From the NCBI GenBank assembly GCA_963767245.1, contig CAVYDG010000011.1, positions 186,001 through 250,000 of the forward strand: DNA of 64,000 nucleotides. The letters are read 5' to 3'. The notes under the pieces were generated by a model, which was given only the letters and a program-made list of their open reading frames with translations, was not told where the DNA came from and ran no database searches. This DNA is from Roseiarcus sp963767245. GTDB lineage: Bacteria; Pseudomonadota; Alphaproteobacteria; Rhizobiales; Beijerinckiaceae. Both the position numbers and the translations under genes were made by a program. Within the stretch, counting starts at the first letter, position 1; every line of letters starts with the position of its first letter. This document shows positions 44,027 to 53,028 of this stretch, one piece after another.

Positions 44027-45562
44027 TCAATGCCCCGCCATATAGCGGCCGATCGTGGTTCGGTCGGCGCCCGCTCCCGGGGTCAAATAGGCGACCTTGC
44101 CGCCCGACATGACGGCGATGCGATCGGAGAGCTCGAGAATCTCGTCGAGATCCTCCGACACCAGCAGCACCGCCGCCCCCCGATTTCTCTGCTCCATGAT
44201 CTGAGCGCGAATGTCGGCCACCGACGCGAAGTCAAGGCCGAAACAAGGGTTGGCGACGATCAGGACGTCGACGTCTTCGGAGAGCTCGCGCGCCAGCACC
44301 GCGCGCTGCACGTTGCCGCCCGACAGGTCGCGGATTTGCGTTTCCGTCGAAGGCGTTTTGACGTTGTAGCGATCGATGAGATCGCGCGCCTTGGCTCGCA
44401 TCGGCTCACGCGAAAGCCAGAATCCGAGCCGCGACATCGGCGCCTTGTCGAAGCGCCGAAACGCCATGTTCTCGGCGACCGACATGGTCGGCACGGTCGC
44501 ATTCTTCAGCGGCTCCTCCGGCAGCCCGAATATCTTGAACTTGTCGAAATGGTCGCGGACTGGCTCGAAATCCTGGTCGCGGACCAGGATTTGCCCAAGC
44601 TTGATCGGCCGCTGCCCGGACAAAGCCTCCACCAGCTCGCTCTGGCCGTTCCCCGACACGCCGGCGATGCCGACGATTTCGCCCGCCTGAACCTTGAGAT
44701 CGAATCCGCTGACCGCGTCGCGTCCTTCGTCGTTCTCGGCGAAGAGACCGGCGATCTCGAGCGTCGTCCCGCTCTTCGGCGCGGCCATGCGCGCCGCCGA
44801 TGGCCGCACGACGGCGTCGCCGATCATCATCGCCGCCATCTCGCGCGTCGAAACCGCGCCGACTTTCCCGCCGCCGACCCGGGCGCCGCGCCGGAGCACG
44901 GTGAAGTCGTCGCAGAAAGCCTCGACCTCGCGGAATTTGTGGCTGATCATCGCGACAGTGATTTCGCCGCGGTGCGCCATGTCGCGTAGGAGGCCGAGGA
45001 TTTCGTCCGCCTCGCCCGGCGTCAAGACCGAGGTCGGCTCATCGAGAATGAGGAAGCGCTGGTCGAGATAGAGCAGCTTTAAGATTTCGAGCTTCTGCTT
45101 CTCTCCCGCCGCCATGCCGGAGACGGGTCGGTCGAGAGGGACCCGGAACGGCATCCGGTCGAGGAAGCTTTCCAGACCCTTCCGCTCCTTGCGCCAGTCG
45201 ATGAACGATGGGGCGTCAGCGCGGCTGACGACAAGATTTTCCGCCGCCGTCAGCGCCGGGACCAGCGTGAAATGCTGATAGACCATGCCGACGCCGAGCG
45301 CCTGCGCATCCTTGGGATTGCGGACGGCGACCTCCGCCCCATTGAGCTTGAGTGCGCCCCTGTCGGGAATGTAGAAGCCCATGATGCATTTAACGAGCGT
45401 CGACTTTCCGGCTCCGTTTTCGCCGAGGAGCGCGTGAAACGAACCGGCCGGAACGTGGATCGACACGTCCTGCAGGGCGCGCAACGCGCCGAAGGATTTG
45501 CTCATGCCGATCGTTTCGAGCGAGGGCGCGCGGATCGGCGCGGTTGCGGCTGGAGCAGTCAT
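44027..45562 (-). CDS. BMP-family ABC transporter ATP-binding protein
   Basis: Tandem ABC ATPase, 511 aa, of the nucleoside/purine-type (BMP, YufO/NupO-like) importers. N-domain: Walker A GENGAGKST, AAGEKQKLEILKLLY, Walker B LILDEPTSVLTPGE. C-domain: a degenerate P-loop (GVSGNGQSE), signature LSGGNVQRAVL and VLIVANPCFGLD in the Walker B position, the NPxxGLD form typical of this class. ATG at 45562 overlaps the BiuH stop (ATGA). Completes the importer with the two permeases and binding protein upstream. Confidence 0.9.
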   Translation of the reverse strand: MTAPAATAPIRAPSLETIGMSKSFGALRALQDVSIHVPAGSFHALLGENGAGKSTLVKCIMGFYIPDRGALKLNGAEVAVRNPKDAQALGVGMVYQHFTLVPALTAAENLVVSRADAPSFIDWRKERKGLESFLDRMPFRVPLDRPVSGMAAGEKQKLEILKLLYLDQRFLILDEPTSVLTPGEADEILGLLRDMAHRGEITVAMISHKFREVEAFCDDFTVLRRGARVGGGKVGAVSTREMAAMMIGDAVVRPSAARMAAPKSGTTLEIAGLFAENDEGRDAVSGFDLKVQAGEIVGIAGVSGNGQSELVEALSGQRPIKLGQILVRDQDFEPVRDHFDKFKIFGLPEEPLKNATVPTMSVAENMAFRRFDKAPMSRLGFWLSREPMRAKARDLIDRYNVKTPSTETQIRDLSGGNVQRAVLARELSEDVDVLIVANPCFGLDFASVADIRAQIMEQRNRGAAVLLVSEDLDEILELSDRIAVMSGGKVAYLTPGAGADRTTIGRYMAGH

Positions 45563-46236
45563 GGCATCGCCTCGATGAAGGCGGTCGAGCGGCCGACCGC
45601 GCCGAACACGCCGCCCTGCATCTTGACCATCTTGAGCGCGGCGAGGTGATTGCCGTAGTCGGTCGCGGCGCAGCAGTCCTCGAGCAGCACGCATTCGAAC
45701 CCGCGATCATTGGCCTCGCGCATCGTCGTGTGAACGCAGACGTCGGTGGTGATCCCGGTGAGCGCGATGTTGTCGATGCCACGCGTGCGCAGCATCAGCT
45801 CGAGATCGGTGGCGCAGAACGATCCCTTGCCCGGCTTGTCGATCACCGGCTCGCCGAGGAGTGGCCGAAGCTCGTCGATGATTTCCCAGCCTCGCTCGCC
45901 GCGAACCAGCACTTTGCCGCAAGGTCCTGGGTCGCCGATGCCGGCGCCGATCCGCTGCGAGCGCCAGCGCTTGTTGGCGGGTAGATCCGCAAGATCGGGA
46001 CGGTGCCCCTCACGGGTGTGGATGACGAGGTACCCTTTCGACCGCGCCGCTTCGAGCAGCGCCCGAATCGGCTCGATCGGGGCCCGCGTCAGCGAAATGT
46101 CGTAACCCATCGCATCGACATACCCGCCCTTGCCGCAGAAGTCGGTCTGCATGTCGATGACGATGATTGCTGTGTTCTGCGGCCGCCAGTCGCCGTTGTA
46201 GGGCCAGGGATACGGATCAGCATCGAAGGTCGGCAA
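45559..46236 (-). CDS. biuH: Biuret amidohydrolase BiuH-like cysteine hydrolase
   Basis: Isochorismatase-fold amidase, 225 aa. Asp in IIVIDMQTDFCGKGGYVDAM, Lys in IDKPGKGSFCATDLEL and the nucleophile Cys in TGITTDVCVHTTMREANDRG form the triad. DADPYPWPYNG near the start, HTREGHRPDLADLPANKRW and RIGAGIGDPGPCG recall rhizobial BiuH closely. Reaction: biuret to allophanate plus ammonia; ureidoacrylate amidohydrolase (RutB) is a more distant alternative. A TTG start at 46236 with GAGGA upstream is proposed, as no ATG or GTG lies before the conserved region. It sits between permease and ATPase genes of the importer, 10 bp and -4 bp apart. Confidence 0.87.
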   Translation of the reverse strand: MPTFDADPYPWPYNGDWRPQNTAIIVIDMQTDFCGKGGYVDAMGYDISLTRAPIEPIRALLEAARSKGYLVIHTREGHRPDLADLPANKRWRSQRIGAGIGDPGPCGKVLVRGERGWEIIDELRPLLGEPVIDKPGKGSFCATDLELMLRTRGIDNIALTGITTDVCVHTTMREANDRGFECVLLEDCCAATDYGNHLAALKMVKMQGGVFGAVGRSTAFIEAMP

Positions 46237-46246
46237 AGGCTCGTCC

Positions 46247-47164
46247 TCACTTGGCCATCGACAACTCGCCCGGCATGTCGCGCGCCGAATGCTTGGCGCT
46301 CGAGGTCGCAATCATGATGCCGAGGGTGAGGATGTAGGGCGCGGCGTTGAAAAAATAATAGCCCTGCGTAATGCCGACCGACTGCAGCGACGGCCCGATT
46401 GCTCCGGCCGCTCCGAAGAGCAACGCGGCCGCAATGCAGCGCAGCGGGTCCCAACGGGCGAAAATGACCAGCGCCACGGCCATGAGGCCTTGTCCGGAGC
46501 TGAGGCCCTGGTTCCAGGAGCCCGGATAGGAGAGCGACAGGAACGCGCCGCCGACGCCGGCGAGAAAGCCGCCGACCGTCGTCGTCATGAGGCGGACGAA
46601 GTTGACGGAAATGCCCATGGCGCGGGCGGCGGCCGCGCTGTCGCCCACCGTTCTGACGACGAGCCCCCAACGGGTGTTGCGCAGCGACCAGGCGAGCAGA
46701 ATCGCCAGCGCGATGCCGATGAAAAACAGCGGATTGACCTGCAGCGCGCTTTTCAGATTGGCGTCGTCGGTCCAGAACCCCAACGGGATCGAGCCGAGCC
46801 GGGGCGCGGTCGGCTGGATATAGGGCTTGCCGAAGAAGAACGCGACGCCGACGCCGAACAGCATCATGGCGATGCCGACGGCGACATCGTTGACGCGCGG
46901 CAGCCCGCAGATCGAGCCATGCATGGCGCCGAGACACGAACCGGCGATCCCCGCGGCGACAACGCCGATCCAGGGCGAACCGGTGTGATAGGACGCGGCG
47001 TAGCCGACCATCGCGCCGAGCACCAGCGTGCCCTCGAGGCCAAGATTCACCCGCCCGGATTTCTCGGTGAGACATTCGCCCAGGGCGACGAACATGAACG
47101 GCGTCGACACCCGGATCGCCCCGCCGAGCATCGCTATGAGAACTGTGACGACGGCGTCGTTCAT
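46247..47164 (-). CDS. BMP-family ABC transporter permease 2
   Basis: A 305-aa permease with 8-9 hydrophobic segments. RVSTPFMFVALGECLTEKSG and RVNLGLEGTLVLGAMVG form the hallmark of NupQ/YufQ-like nucleoside-type permeases; NDVAVGIAMMLFGVGVAFFF and RTVGDSAAAARAMGISV (coupling helix) are also typical. ATG 47164 overlaps the stop of permease 1. Together they form the channel of the importer. Confidence 0.9.
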   Translation of the reverse strand: MNDAVVTVLIAMLGGAIRVSTPFMFVALGECLTEKSGRVNLGLEGTLVLGAMVGYAASYHTGSPWIGVVAAGIAGSCLGAMHGSICGLPRVNDVAVGIAMMLFGVGVAFFFGKPYIQPTAPRLGSIPLGFWTDDANLKSALQVNPLFFIGIALAILLAWSLRNTRWGLVVRTVGDSAAAARAMGISVNFVRLMTTTVGGFLAGVGGAFLSLSYPGSWNQGLSSGQGLMAVALVIFARWDPLRCIAAALLFGAAGAIGPSLQSVGITQGYYFFNAAPYILTLGIMIATSSAKHSARDMPGELSMAK

Positions 47165-48303
47165 TTGCGGTCCTGTCCGCTTCCAGGCCGGAAGATGGCG
47201 AAACGCCCGTAGAGAGTTTCCGAGGTCAAAAGGACGACGAAAATCAATCCCTGCAATACCAGCACCGTTGCGTCGGGCAGATCCATGCGCCGCTGAATGA
47301 GGCCGCCTGAGGCGACGAGCCCACCCAGCAAAATAGCGACCGCGGGGATGACGAGCGGATTGTGGCGGGCCAGGAACGAAACCAGGATGCCGGTAAAGCC
47401 ATAGCCGGCCGCCAGCGAGGCGTTGGCGCGGCCCTGGATCGCCGCGACTTCGAAGAAGCCCGCAAGTCCCGCGCAGGCGCCGGCGATGGCCGTGCAAGCG
47501 ACGATGAGTCGCCCAACGGGCAGCCCCTGCGCGAGCGCAGCGCGATAATTGCCCCCGGTCACTCGCGCGGCAAACCCGAAGGTCGTGCGCACCATGAGAA
47601 AATAGAGCGCGACGCACAGGATGATGCCATAGGCAAATCCCCAGTGCACCTGGGTGCCGGGAATCTTGCCGATCATATAGGCGTCGCCGATCGGCATCGT
47701 CGACGGTTTGTTGGGATTCGAAAGGTCGCGCAGCGTTCCCTCGACGAAGAAGTTCATGATCGCGATGCCGATATAGGTCATGAGAAGCGATGAAATCGTC
47801 TCGTTGACTCCGCGGGCATAGCGCAGGAATCCGCTGATCCCGACCCAGAAGGCGCCGACGACCATCGCAAAGACCGCCATGAGGACGAGCGCGACGATCG
47901 GGGGCGCGTGGCCGACCAGCGGAATGGCGAGCGCGCCGGCCGCGAACCCGCCGAGCACCAGCGCGCCCTCGCCGCCGATCATGATGAGGCCGATGCGGGC
48001 GGGAATGGCGACCGCGAGCGCAGTCAGGATCAAGGGCGCCGAGCGCTGTAGCGTATTCTGGAACGAGAACGCCGTGCCGAACCCGCCGCGCCAGACGTAA
48101 GCGACGAAATCGGCCGGCGACTTGCCGATCGCCAACAGAAAGACGGCGAAAAGCGCCGCCGCGACAAGAAGCGCGAAAAGCGGAATGACAACATATTCCG
48201 AATTGGCGCGCAATCGATCGGCGAAGTCCGACCCGGCCGCGCGCGACGCGACCGGGTCGACCATGCCGCGCGGCGCGCCAGTTGCGACGGGCGGATTCGA
48301 CAC
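47161..48303 (-). CDS. BMP-family ABC transporter permease 1
   Basis: A 380-aa permease of the NupP/YufP type with about nine hydrophobic segments. IPARIGLIMIGGEGALVLGG, FLRYARGVNETISSLLMTYI and LIVACTAIAGACAGLAGFFE are characteristic. The GTG at 48303 with AAGGGAACG upstream is preferred; an ATG at 48264 is possible. It starts 20 bp after the binding-protein gene ends. Confidence 0.88.
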   Translation of the reverse strand: MSNPPVATGAPRGMVDPVASRAAGSDFADRLRANSEYVVIPLFALLVAAALFAVFLLAIGKSPADFVAYVWRGGFGTAFSFQNTLQRSAPLILTALAVAIPARIGLIMIGGEGALVLGGFAAGALAIPLVGHAPPIVALVLMAVFAMVVGAFWVGISGFLRYARGVNETISSLLMTYIGIAIMNFFVEGTLRDLSNPNKPSTMPIGDAYMIGKIPGTQVHWGFAYGIILCVALYFLMVRTTFGFAARVTGGNYRAALAQGLPVGRLIVACTAIAGACAGLAGFFEVAAIQGRANASLAAGYGFTGILVSFLARHNPLVIPAVAILLGGLVASGGLIQRRMDLPDATVLVLQGLIFVVLLTSETLYGRFAIFRPGSGQDRK

Positions 48304-48322
48304 CAGTTCGTTCCCTTCGGCC

Positions 48323-49438
48323 TCAGGTCGTCGAGCCGACGACTCCCTCAAGCAGGTAGTCCATCTTGTCGAGGAACGGATCGAGGTTGCCGTAGGTCTT
48401 GTCGATCACGACCTTGCCTTTGTTGTCCTTGAGCGGCCCCACGTAGATCGGCTTCTTGGCCTTGAGGCCCTCGATGGCGGCGAGCGCAGCCTTCTGCGCC
48501 TCTGGCGTCGAGCCGGCGCCGAATGGCGTGTTCTGCACGAAATCCACCTCGTAGCCGCCGGCGGTGAAGTTCGGCAGCGTCTTGCCCTCGGCGAGATCCG
48601 TCGCATAGCCTTTGTAGATGGTGATCCACTTGTATTCGGCGCCGGTGATGAAGCCCTTCGGCGCCAGCGGCGCCTGGCTCGCATTGTGGCCGCAGGTCTT
48701 CACCCCGCGTTTTTCACCCGTCTCGATCACGACCTTCGGTCCATCGACGTGGCAGGTGATGACGTCGCAGCCCGCGTCGACGAGGGCGTTCGCCGCCTCG
48801 GCTTCGCGGACCGGCAGCGACCAGTCGCCGGTGAAGATCACCTGCACCGTCGCGTTGGGATTGACCGATCGCGCGCCGAGCAGGACTGAATTGATGTTGC
48901 TGAGAACACTTGCGATCGGCTTCGCCGCGACGAACCCGATCTTGTTGGACTTGGTCGAAAGGCCGGCGGCGACGCCGTTCACGTAGTGCGCCTGATTGAG
49001 ATAGCCGAAATAGGAGCCCGCGTTCTTCGGGTCCGTGTCCTTGTTCCAGAGCGGCGCAGCGTGACGGAACTGCACGTCCGGATATTTCTTCGCGAGGTCG
49101 ACGACGAACGGAGTATAGTAGCCGAACGACGTCGCCAGAATGAGGCCGGCGCCGTCGAGGTTGATCATCGACTCCATCGATTTCGACACCGCGTCGGTTT
49201 CGGGGACGTTCTCTTCCTCGACGACCTTGACCCCCGGCACTTCCTTCAAGGACTTGATCGCGACCGCGTGGGCCTGGTTCCAACCGAAATCGTCGCGCGC
49301 GCCGACATAGACGATGCCGACCGTCAGGTCGGCGGCGGCCAAGGCGCGACGGAGCGCGCCCAGATCGAGCGTTGCTCCCGCGACGCCCACGGCGGCGGAC
49401 TTGAGAAGATTGCGGCGGGTAAATTCCGTTGCTGACAT
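48323..49438 (-). CDS. BMP-family ABC substrate-binding protein, Tat-exported
   Basis: A 371-aa Med/BMP-like periplasmic binding protein. MSATEFTRRNLLKSAAVGVA is a twin-arginine signal, the mature part beginning near ADLTVGIVYVGARDDFGWNQ. HNASQAPLAPKGFITGAEYK and YVNGVAAGLSTKSNKIGFVA fit the family that binds nucleosides, purines or related rings. Tat export suggests folding before transport. GAGGTCAGTA precedes the ATG. First gene of the minus-strand operon; a 270-bp divergent promoter region separates it from the AtzF-like gene. Confidence 0.88.
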   Translation of the reverse strand: MSATEFTRRNLLKSAAVGVAGATLDLGALRRALAAADLTVGIVYVGARDDFGWNQAHAVAIKSLKEVPGVKVVEEENVPETDAVSKSMESMINLDGAGLILATSFGYYTPFVVDLAKKYPDVQFRHAAPLWNKDTDPKNAGSYFGYLNQAHYVNGVAAGLSTKSNKIGFVAAKPIASVLSNINSVLLGARSVNPNATVQVIFTGDWSLPVREAEAANALVDAGCDVITCHVDGPKVVIETGEKRGVKTCGHNASQAPLAPKGFITGAEYKWITIYKGYATDLAEGKTLPNFTAGGYEVDFVQNTPFGAGSTPEAQKAALAAIEGLKAKKPIYVGPLKDNKGKVVIDKTYGNLDPFLDKMDYLLEGVVGSTT

Positions 49439-49708
49439 TACTGACCTCATGCTCGGACGGCTCACGCGGGGTCGCGCCAAACCCAGTTTGGCTTTTTGCA
49501 AAGTCCATGCCGTGCGGTCCCGCTTGATCTGATTGGGGATTGCCGCCTCATCTTTCGGCGCCGCGCCCGAATGTTGTGCGCGACGCCTAGCTTTTCCCCC
49601 CGGTCCTGAGCTCGGCGCAGGCAAACGCTGCAAGGTGCGAATTTGCCCGGCTCTTGCTTTCGTTGGATGCTGACCGCCACGACGCTGCCGGCAGGGGACT
49701 TGAACGTT

Positions 49709-51487
49709 ATGGCTGCCACGATCGCAACGCTTCTCGCCGCTCACGCCGCGGGCAAGTCGCTCAAGGCGACGATCGAAGAGACCTACGATCGCATCGCTGC
49801 CCATGCCGATCCGGCGCTTTTCATCGCCGTCCGCCCGAAAGCGGAGGCTCTCGCAATCGCGGCGCGCCTTGAGGCGTCAGGATCCGCGGGCAAGCCCCTC
49901 TTCGGCGTCCCGTTCGTCGTCAAGGACAATATCGATGTCGCCGGTCTGCCGACGACGGCGGCCTGTCCGGCTTTCGCCTATCGTCCCGAGAGTTCGGCCT
50001 TCGTCGTCGAGCGGCTCGAGCGCGCCGGCGCAATCGTCATCGGCAAGACCAACCTCGATCAGTTCGCGACCGGGCTTGTTGGCGTGCGCTCGCCTTATGG
50101 GGTTCCGCGCAACGCGCTGCGCTCGGATCTCATTCCTGGCGGGTCGAGCTCCGGTTCGGCGACCGCGGTCGGCGCGGGCCTCGTTCCGTTCTCGCTTGGC
50201 ACCGACACGGCGGGATCGGGGCGCGTGCCGGCGGCGCTCAACGGCATTGTCGGCTTGAAGCCTTCGCTTGGCGCGCTCTCCACTTCCGGCGTCGTTCCCG
50301 CCTGCCGCACACTCGACACGGTCTCGATCTTCGCTCGCGATGTCGCCGACGCCTTCAGGGTCTTCGAGCTGGCGATCGCTTTCGACGAAGGCGACGCTTA
50401 CAGCCGCTCCTTCCGCGAGCCGTCTCTTTCGGCGTTCCCGAGCGGGATTCGGCTCGGCGTCCCGCGCCCGGATCAGCTTCAGTTCTTCGACGACAACGAC
50501 GCCGCGGCCGCCTTCTCGCAAGACGTTCGGCTCGCGCAGTCGCTCGGCGCCCGCATCGTCGAGTTCGACTTCGAGCCCTTCGCCGAGGTCGCCCGCATGC
50601 TCTACGACGGACCGTGGGTGGCCGAGCGCTATGCCGCGACCAAGCCGCTGATCGAGACCAATCCTGAAGCCCTTCATCCCGTCACCCGCGCGATCATCGA
50701 GAGCGCGCGGAAGTTTGACGCCGTTGCGGCCTTCGAGGCGTTGTATCGGCTCGCCGAGCGGAAGCGGCGAACGAGCCGCGCCTGGTCGGAATTCGACGCG
50801 ATGATCGTTCCGACGATGCCGCGCTTCTATACCGTCGCCGAGGTCGAAGCCGATCCCGTGCGGCTCAATTCCCGGCTCGGGACCTACACCAACTTCGTCA
50901 ACCTGCTCGATCTTTGCGCAATCGCGGTTCCCGGCGGCGGCCGCGGCGATGGGCTGCCGTCGAGCGTGACGCTCATCGCCCGTTCCGGCGCCGACGGCCT
51001 CCTCGCCGGCATCGCCTCCGCGATTGCGGCGCGTTCCGGGGCCCCGGAGAAGGCTGCGCTCCCGACCGCGCCGCGGGCGACCACGAACGCCTCGGGCGAG
51101 CGCGTCGAGATCGCGGTCGTGGGCGCCCATCTTTCGGGGCTGCCGCTCAATCGCGAGCTGGTCGAGCTTGGCGCGTCGTTTTCGCGCGAAGTCGAAACGT
51201 CGCCTGACTATTGCCTGTTCGCGCTGCCCGGCTCCGCTCCGGCCAAACCGGGCCTACTCAGGGTGGCCGACGGCGCAGGCTCGGCGATCGCGGCCGAGAT
51301 CTGGACCCTCGACCGCGCCGGCTTCGGCGACTTTGTCGCCAGAATCCCCGCCCCGCTCGGGATCGGGACGATCCGGCTCAACGACGGCGGTTCGGTGAAA
51401 GGATTTCTGGTCGAAGCCGAAGCGGTCAAGGCGGCGGAGGATGTTTCGCGCTTCGGCGGCTGGCGCGCTTATCTCGCCTCCCGTTAA
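49709..51487 (+). CDS. atzF: Allophanate hydrolase (AtzF-like)
   Basis: A 592-aa amidase-signature enzyme with a C-terminal extension. Amidase part: Lys in FGVPFVVKDNIDVAGLPTTA, the Ser-cisSer segment LIPGGSSSGSATAVGAGLVP and SLGTDTAGSGRVPAALNGIV. The C-terminal 125 residues (VEIAVVGAHLSGLPLNRELV ... LGIGTIRLNDGGSVKGFLVE) form the allophanate hydrolase decarboxylation domain. Product: two ammonia and CO2 from allophanate. It lies divergent from the importer/BiuH operon, so BiuH output would feed directly into it. ATG 49709 is inside a longer frame from 49643; AGGGGA is 12-14 bp upstream. Confidence 0.9.
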   Translation: MAATIATLLAAHAAGKSLKATIEETYDRIAAHADPALFIAVRPKAEALAIAARLEASGSAGKPLFGVPFVVKDNIDVAGLPTTAACPAFAYRPESSAFVVERLERAGAIVIGKTNLDQFATGLVGVRSPYGVPRNALRSDLIPGGSSSGSATAVGAGLVPFSLGTDTAGSGRVPAALNGIVGLKPSLGALSTSGVVPACRTLDTVSIFARDVADAFRVFELAIAFDEGDAYSRSFREPSLSAFPSGIRLGVPRPDQLQFFDDNDAAAAFSQDVRLAQSLGARIVEFDFEPFAEVARMLYDGPWVAERYAATKPLIETNPEALHPVTRAIIESARKFDAVAAFEALYRLAERKRRTSRAWSEFDAMIVPTMPRFYTVAEVEADPVRLNSRLGTYTNFVNLLDLCAIAVPGGGRGDGLPSSVTLIARSGADGLLAGIASAIAARSGAPEKAALPTAPRATTNASGERVEIAVVGAHLSGLPLNRELVELGASFSREVETSPDYCLFALPGSAPAKPGLLRVADGAGSAIAAEIWTLDRAGFGDFVARIPAPLGIGTIRLNDGGSVKGFLVEAEAVKAAEDVSRFGGWRAYLASR

Positions 51488-51514
51488 CACCATCCGCGCC
51501 CCGCGGCCGGCATG

Positions 51515-51533
51515 TTGACATGTGCATCACATG
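51515..51533. promoter_or_regulatory. Palindromic operator overlapping the toxin-antitoxin promoter
   Basis: CATGTGCATCACATG (51519-51533) has 6-bp perfect arms around CAT. A TTGACA at 51515-51520 overlaps its left edge, and the antitoxin ATG is at 51550. This is the layout expected for autoregulation by a ribbon-helix-helix antitoxin. Confidence 0.6.
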
Positions 51534-51549
51534 CTTCCATGTTCTCAGC

Positions 51550-51780
51550 ATGAGCGGCATGATTCAGATCCGCAATGTCCCTGACGCGCTGCATCGCCAA
51601 CTCAAATCGCGCGCGGCGTTGGCCGGAATGTCGCTATCCGACTATCTGCTCGGCGAGATTCGGCAGGTTGCGGAACGCCCGACCCTCGACGAGCTACGCG
51701 CTCGGTTGCGGAGCCGCTCCGAAACCAACCCTTCTCTGTCGCCCGCCGAAGCGGTTCGCGCCGAGCGCGACAGCAGGTGA
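51550..51780 (+). CDS. FitA/VapB-type ribbon-helix-helix antitoxin
   Basis: A 76-aa protein. MIQIRNVPDALHRQLKSRAA followed by GMSLSDYLLGEIRQVAERP is the ribbon-helix-helix pattern of FitA-like antitoxins, ending in a short toxin-wrapping tail. It would bind its own promoter and neutralise the adjacent PIN nuclease. Stop TGA overlaps the toxin GTG (GTGA), the usual coupling. Confidence 0.85.
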   Translation: MSGMIQIRNVPDALHRQLKSRAALAGMSLSDYLLGEIRQVAERPTLDELRARLRSRSETNPSLSPAEAVRAERDSR

Positions 51781-52170
51781 TTGTCGTCGATGCTTCGGCC
51801 CTGATCGAGGTCCTTCTCCGAACGCCCGCCGCGAAGGCCGTGGAGGACCGCCTGTTCGCGCCGCAACAAACGCTACACGCGCCACATCTGATTGATTTGG
51901 AAGTGGCTCAGGTGATCAGACGCCTGGCGATGCACCGCGAAATCGCCGCAAAGCGCGGGCGTGACGCCCTTTCCGACCTGGCGGATTTCCCCCTTTGGCG
52001 ATATCCGCACGACTTCTTTGTTGGCGCGGATATGGGACTTGCGCGGCAATCTGACCGCCTATGACGCGGCTTACGTCGCTCTTGCCGAGGCGCTCGACGC
52101 GCCGCTGCTGACGCGCGACAAACGCCTGGCTTCTGCCGCGGGCCATCGCGCACGGATCGAACTGGCGTGA
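51777..52170 (+). CDS. vapC: VapC-type PIN-domain toxin, read through one indel
   Basis: PIN-fold ribonuclease toxin of 130 aa after correction. MIVVDASALIEVLLRTP gives the first acidic residue, ..HLIDLEVAQVIRR the second, and LTAYDAAYVALAEAL with LLTRDKRLASAAG the C-terminal acidic pair. An extra T at 52017-52019 (GACTTCTTTGTTGG) breaks the frame; removing it gives PHDFLLARIWDLRGNLTAYD. If the extra base is real, the toxin is dead while its antitoxin persists. GTG start overlapping the antitoxin stop. It lies within the N-heterocycle cluster without obvious metabolic link. Confidence 0.85.
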
Positions 52171-52191
52171 CGATGACCGCGCGACGCCCGA

Positions 52192-53010
52192 TCAGGGCTT
52201 GCCGGACTTGAGCGGCCCTGCCCGCAGTCGCGTGAGGTCGAACGCGAGCACGTCGCGCAGCAGATCCAGAAACTCGTCCGCCGCGTTGTCGGCGCAGGCT
52301 TCGCCCTTGGCCGCGGTGGCGTTCGCGGCGTCGCCTGCCGCGCCGAGCTCGTGCAGGTCGCTCGACATCCAGCCGAAGCCGATCGGCTGTGTCACCCGAA
52401 GCTGGCGGAACTCCTTTTCGATCGCGATCGCTGAGCTGACGAAGTTCTGTGCGTTCTGCATCCGCACGGTATCCGGCCGGAAGGCGAGCATCAGCGAGGT
52501 CTCGGCGTCGCCGCCGTGAATGCCGTGGGCGCGCTCGACTGCCGAAAACATATCCTCGGGATAGCCAAGACGATGCCAAGCCGCATGGACGGCGAGCATT
52601 CGATGGCGGACGCGCAACTCCCTCACGACGGCGTCGATGACCGGAACGTTCCCGCCGTGCGAATTCATGAAGATAAGCTTGCGGCATCCGGCGCGGGCGA
52701 CGCTGTCGCCGATCTCGGTCCAGGCGCGGGTGACTGTCTCCACCGAGAAGGTAAGCGTGCCGGGATATTCAATGTGCTCGTTCGACTTGCCGATCGCCTG
52801 GATGGGCAGGATCAGGACCGGCATGTCGTCCGGTATGCGCTTTACCGCCCTGGCGAAATAGCCCTCGTTGATGAACGTATCGACCCCGACTGGCAGGTGG
52901 GGCCCGTGCTGCTCGATCGCCGCCACCGGCAGGACCGCAACGACCTTGCTCATGTCGGCGGCGGCGAAGTCGCGCCAGCTCATCTCGGCCCAGAATTTGG
53001 TTGGCAGCAT
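52192..53010 (-). CDS. Creatininase-family amidohydrolase
   Basis: A 272-aa zinc/manganese hydrolase. Metal-ligand motifs AAIEQHGPHLPVGVDTFINE, the MNSHGGNVPVIDAVVREL block and AHGIHGGDAETSLMLAF match the creatininase family, which opens cyclic amides or cleaves formamides. In this context a ring-opening or amide-cleaving step in N-heterocycle use is plausible; the substrate is not determinable. GGAGAG precedes the ATG. It converges with vapC and is followed upstream by RidA on the same strand. Confidence 0.87.
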   Translation of the reverse strand: MLPTKFWAEMSWRDFAAADMSKVVAVLPVAAIEQHGPHLPVGVDTFINEGYFARAVKRIPDDMPVLILPIQAIGKSNEHIEYPGTLTFSVETVTRAWTEIGDSVARAGCRKLIFMNSHGGNVPVIDAVVRELRVRHRMLAVHAAWHRLGYPEDMFSAVERAHGIHGGDAETSLMLAFRPDTVRMQNAQNFVSSAIAIEKEFRQLRVTQPIGFGWMSSDLHELGAAGDAANATAAKGEACADNAADEFLDLLRDVLAFDLTRLRAGPLKSGKP

Positions 53011-53028
53011 GGGGACTCTCCAGAGCGC

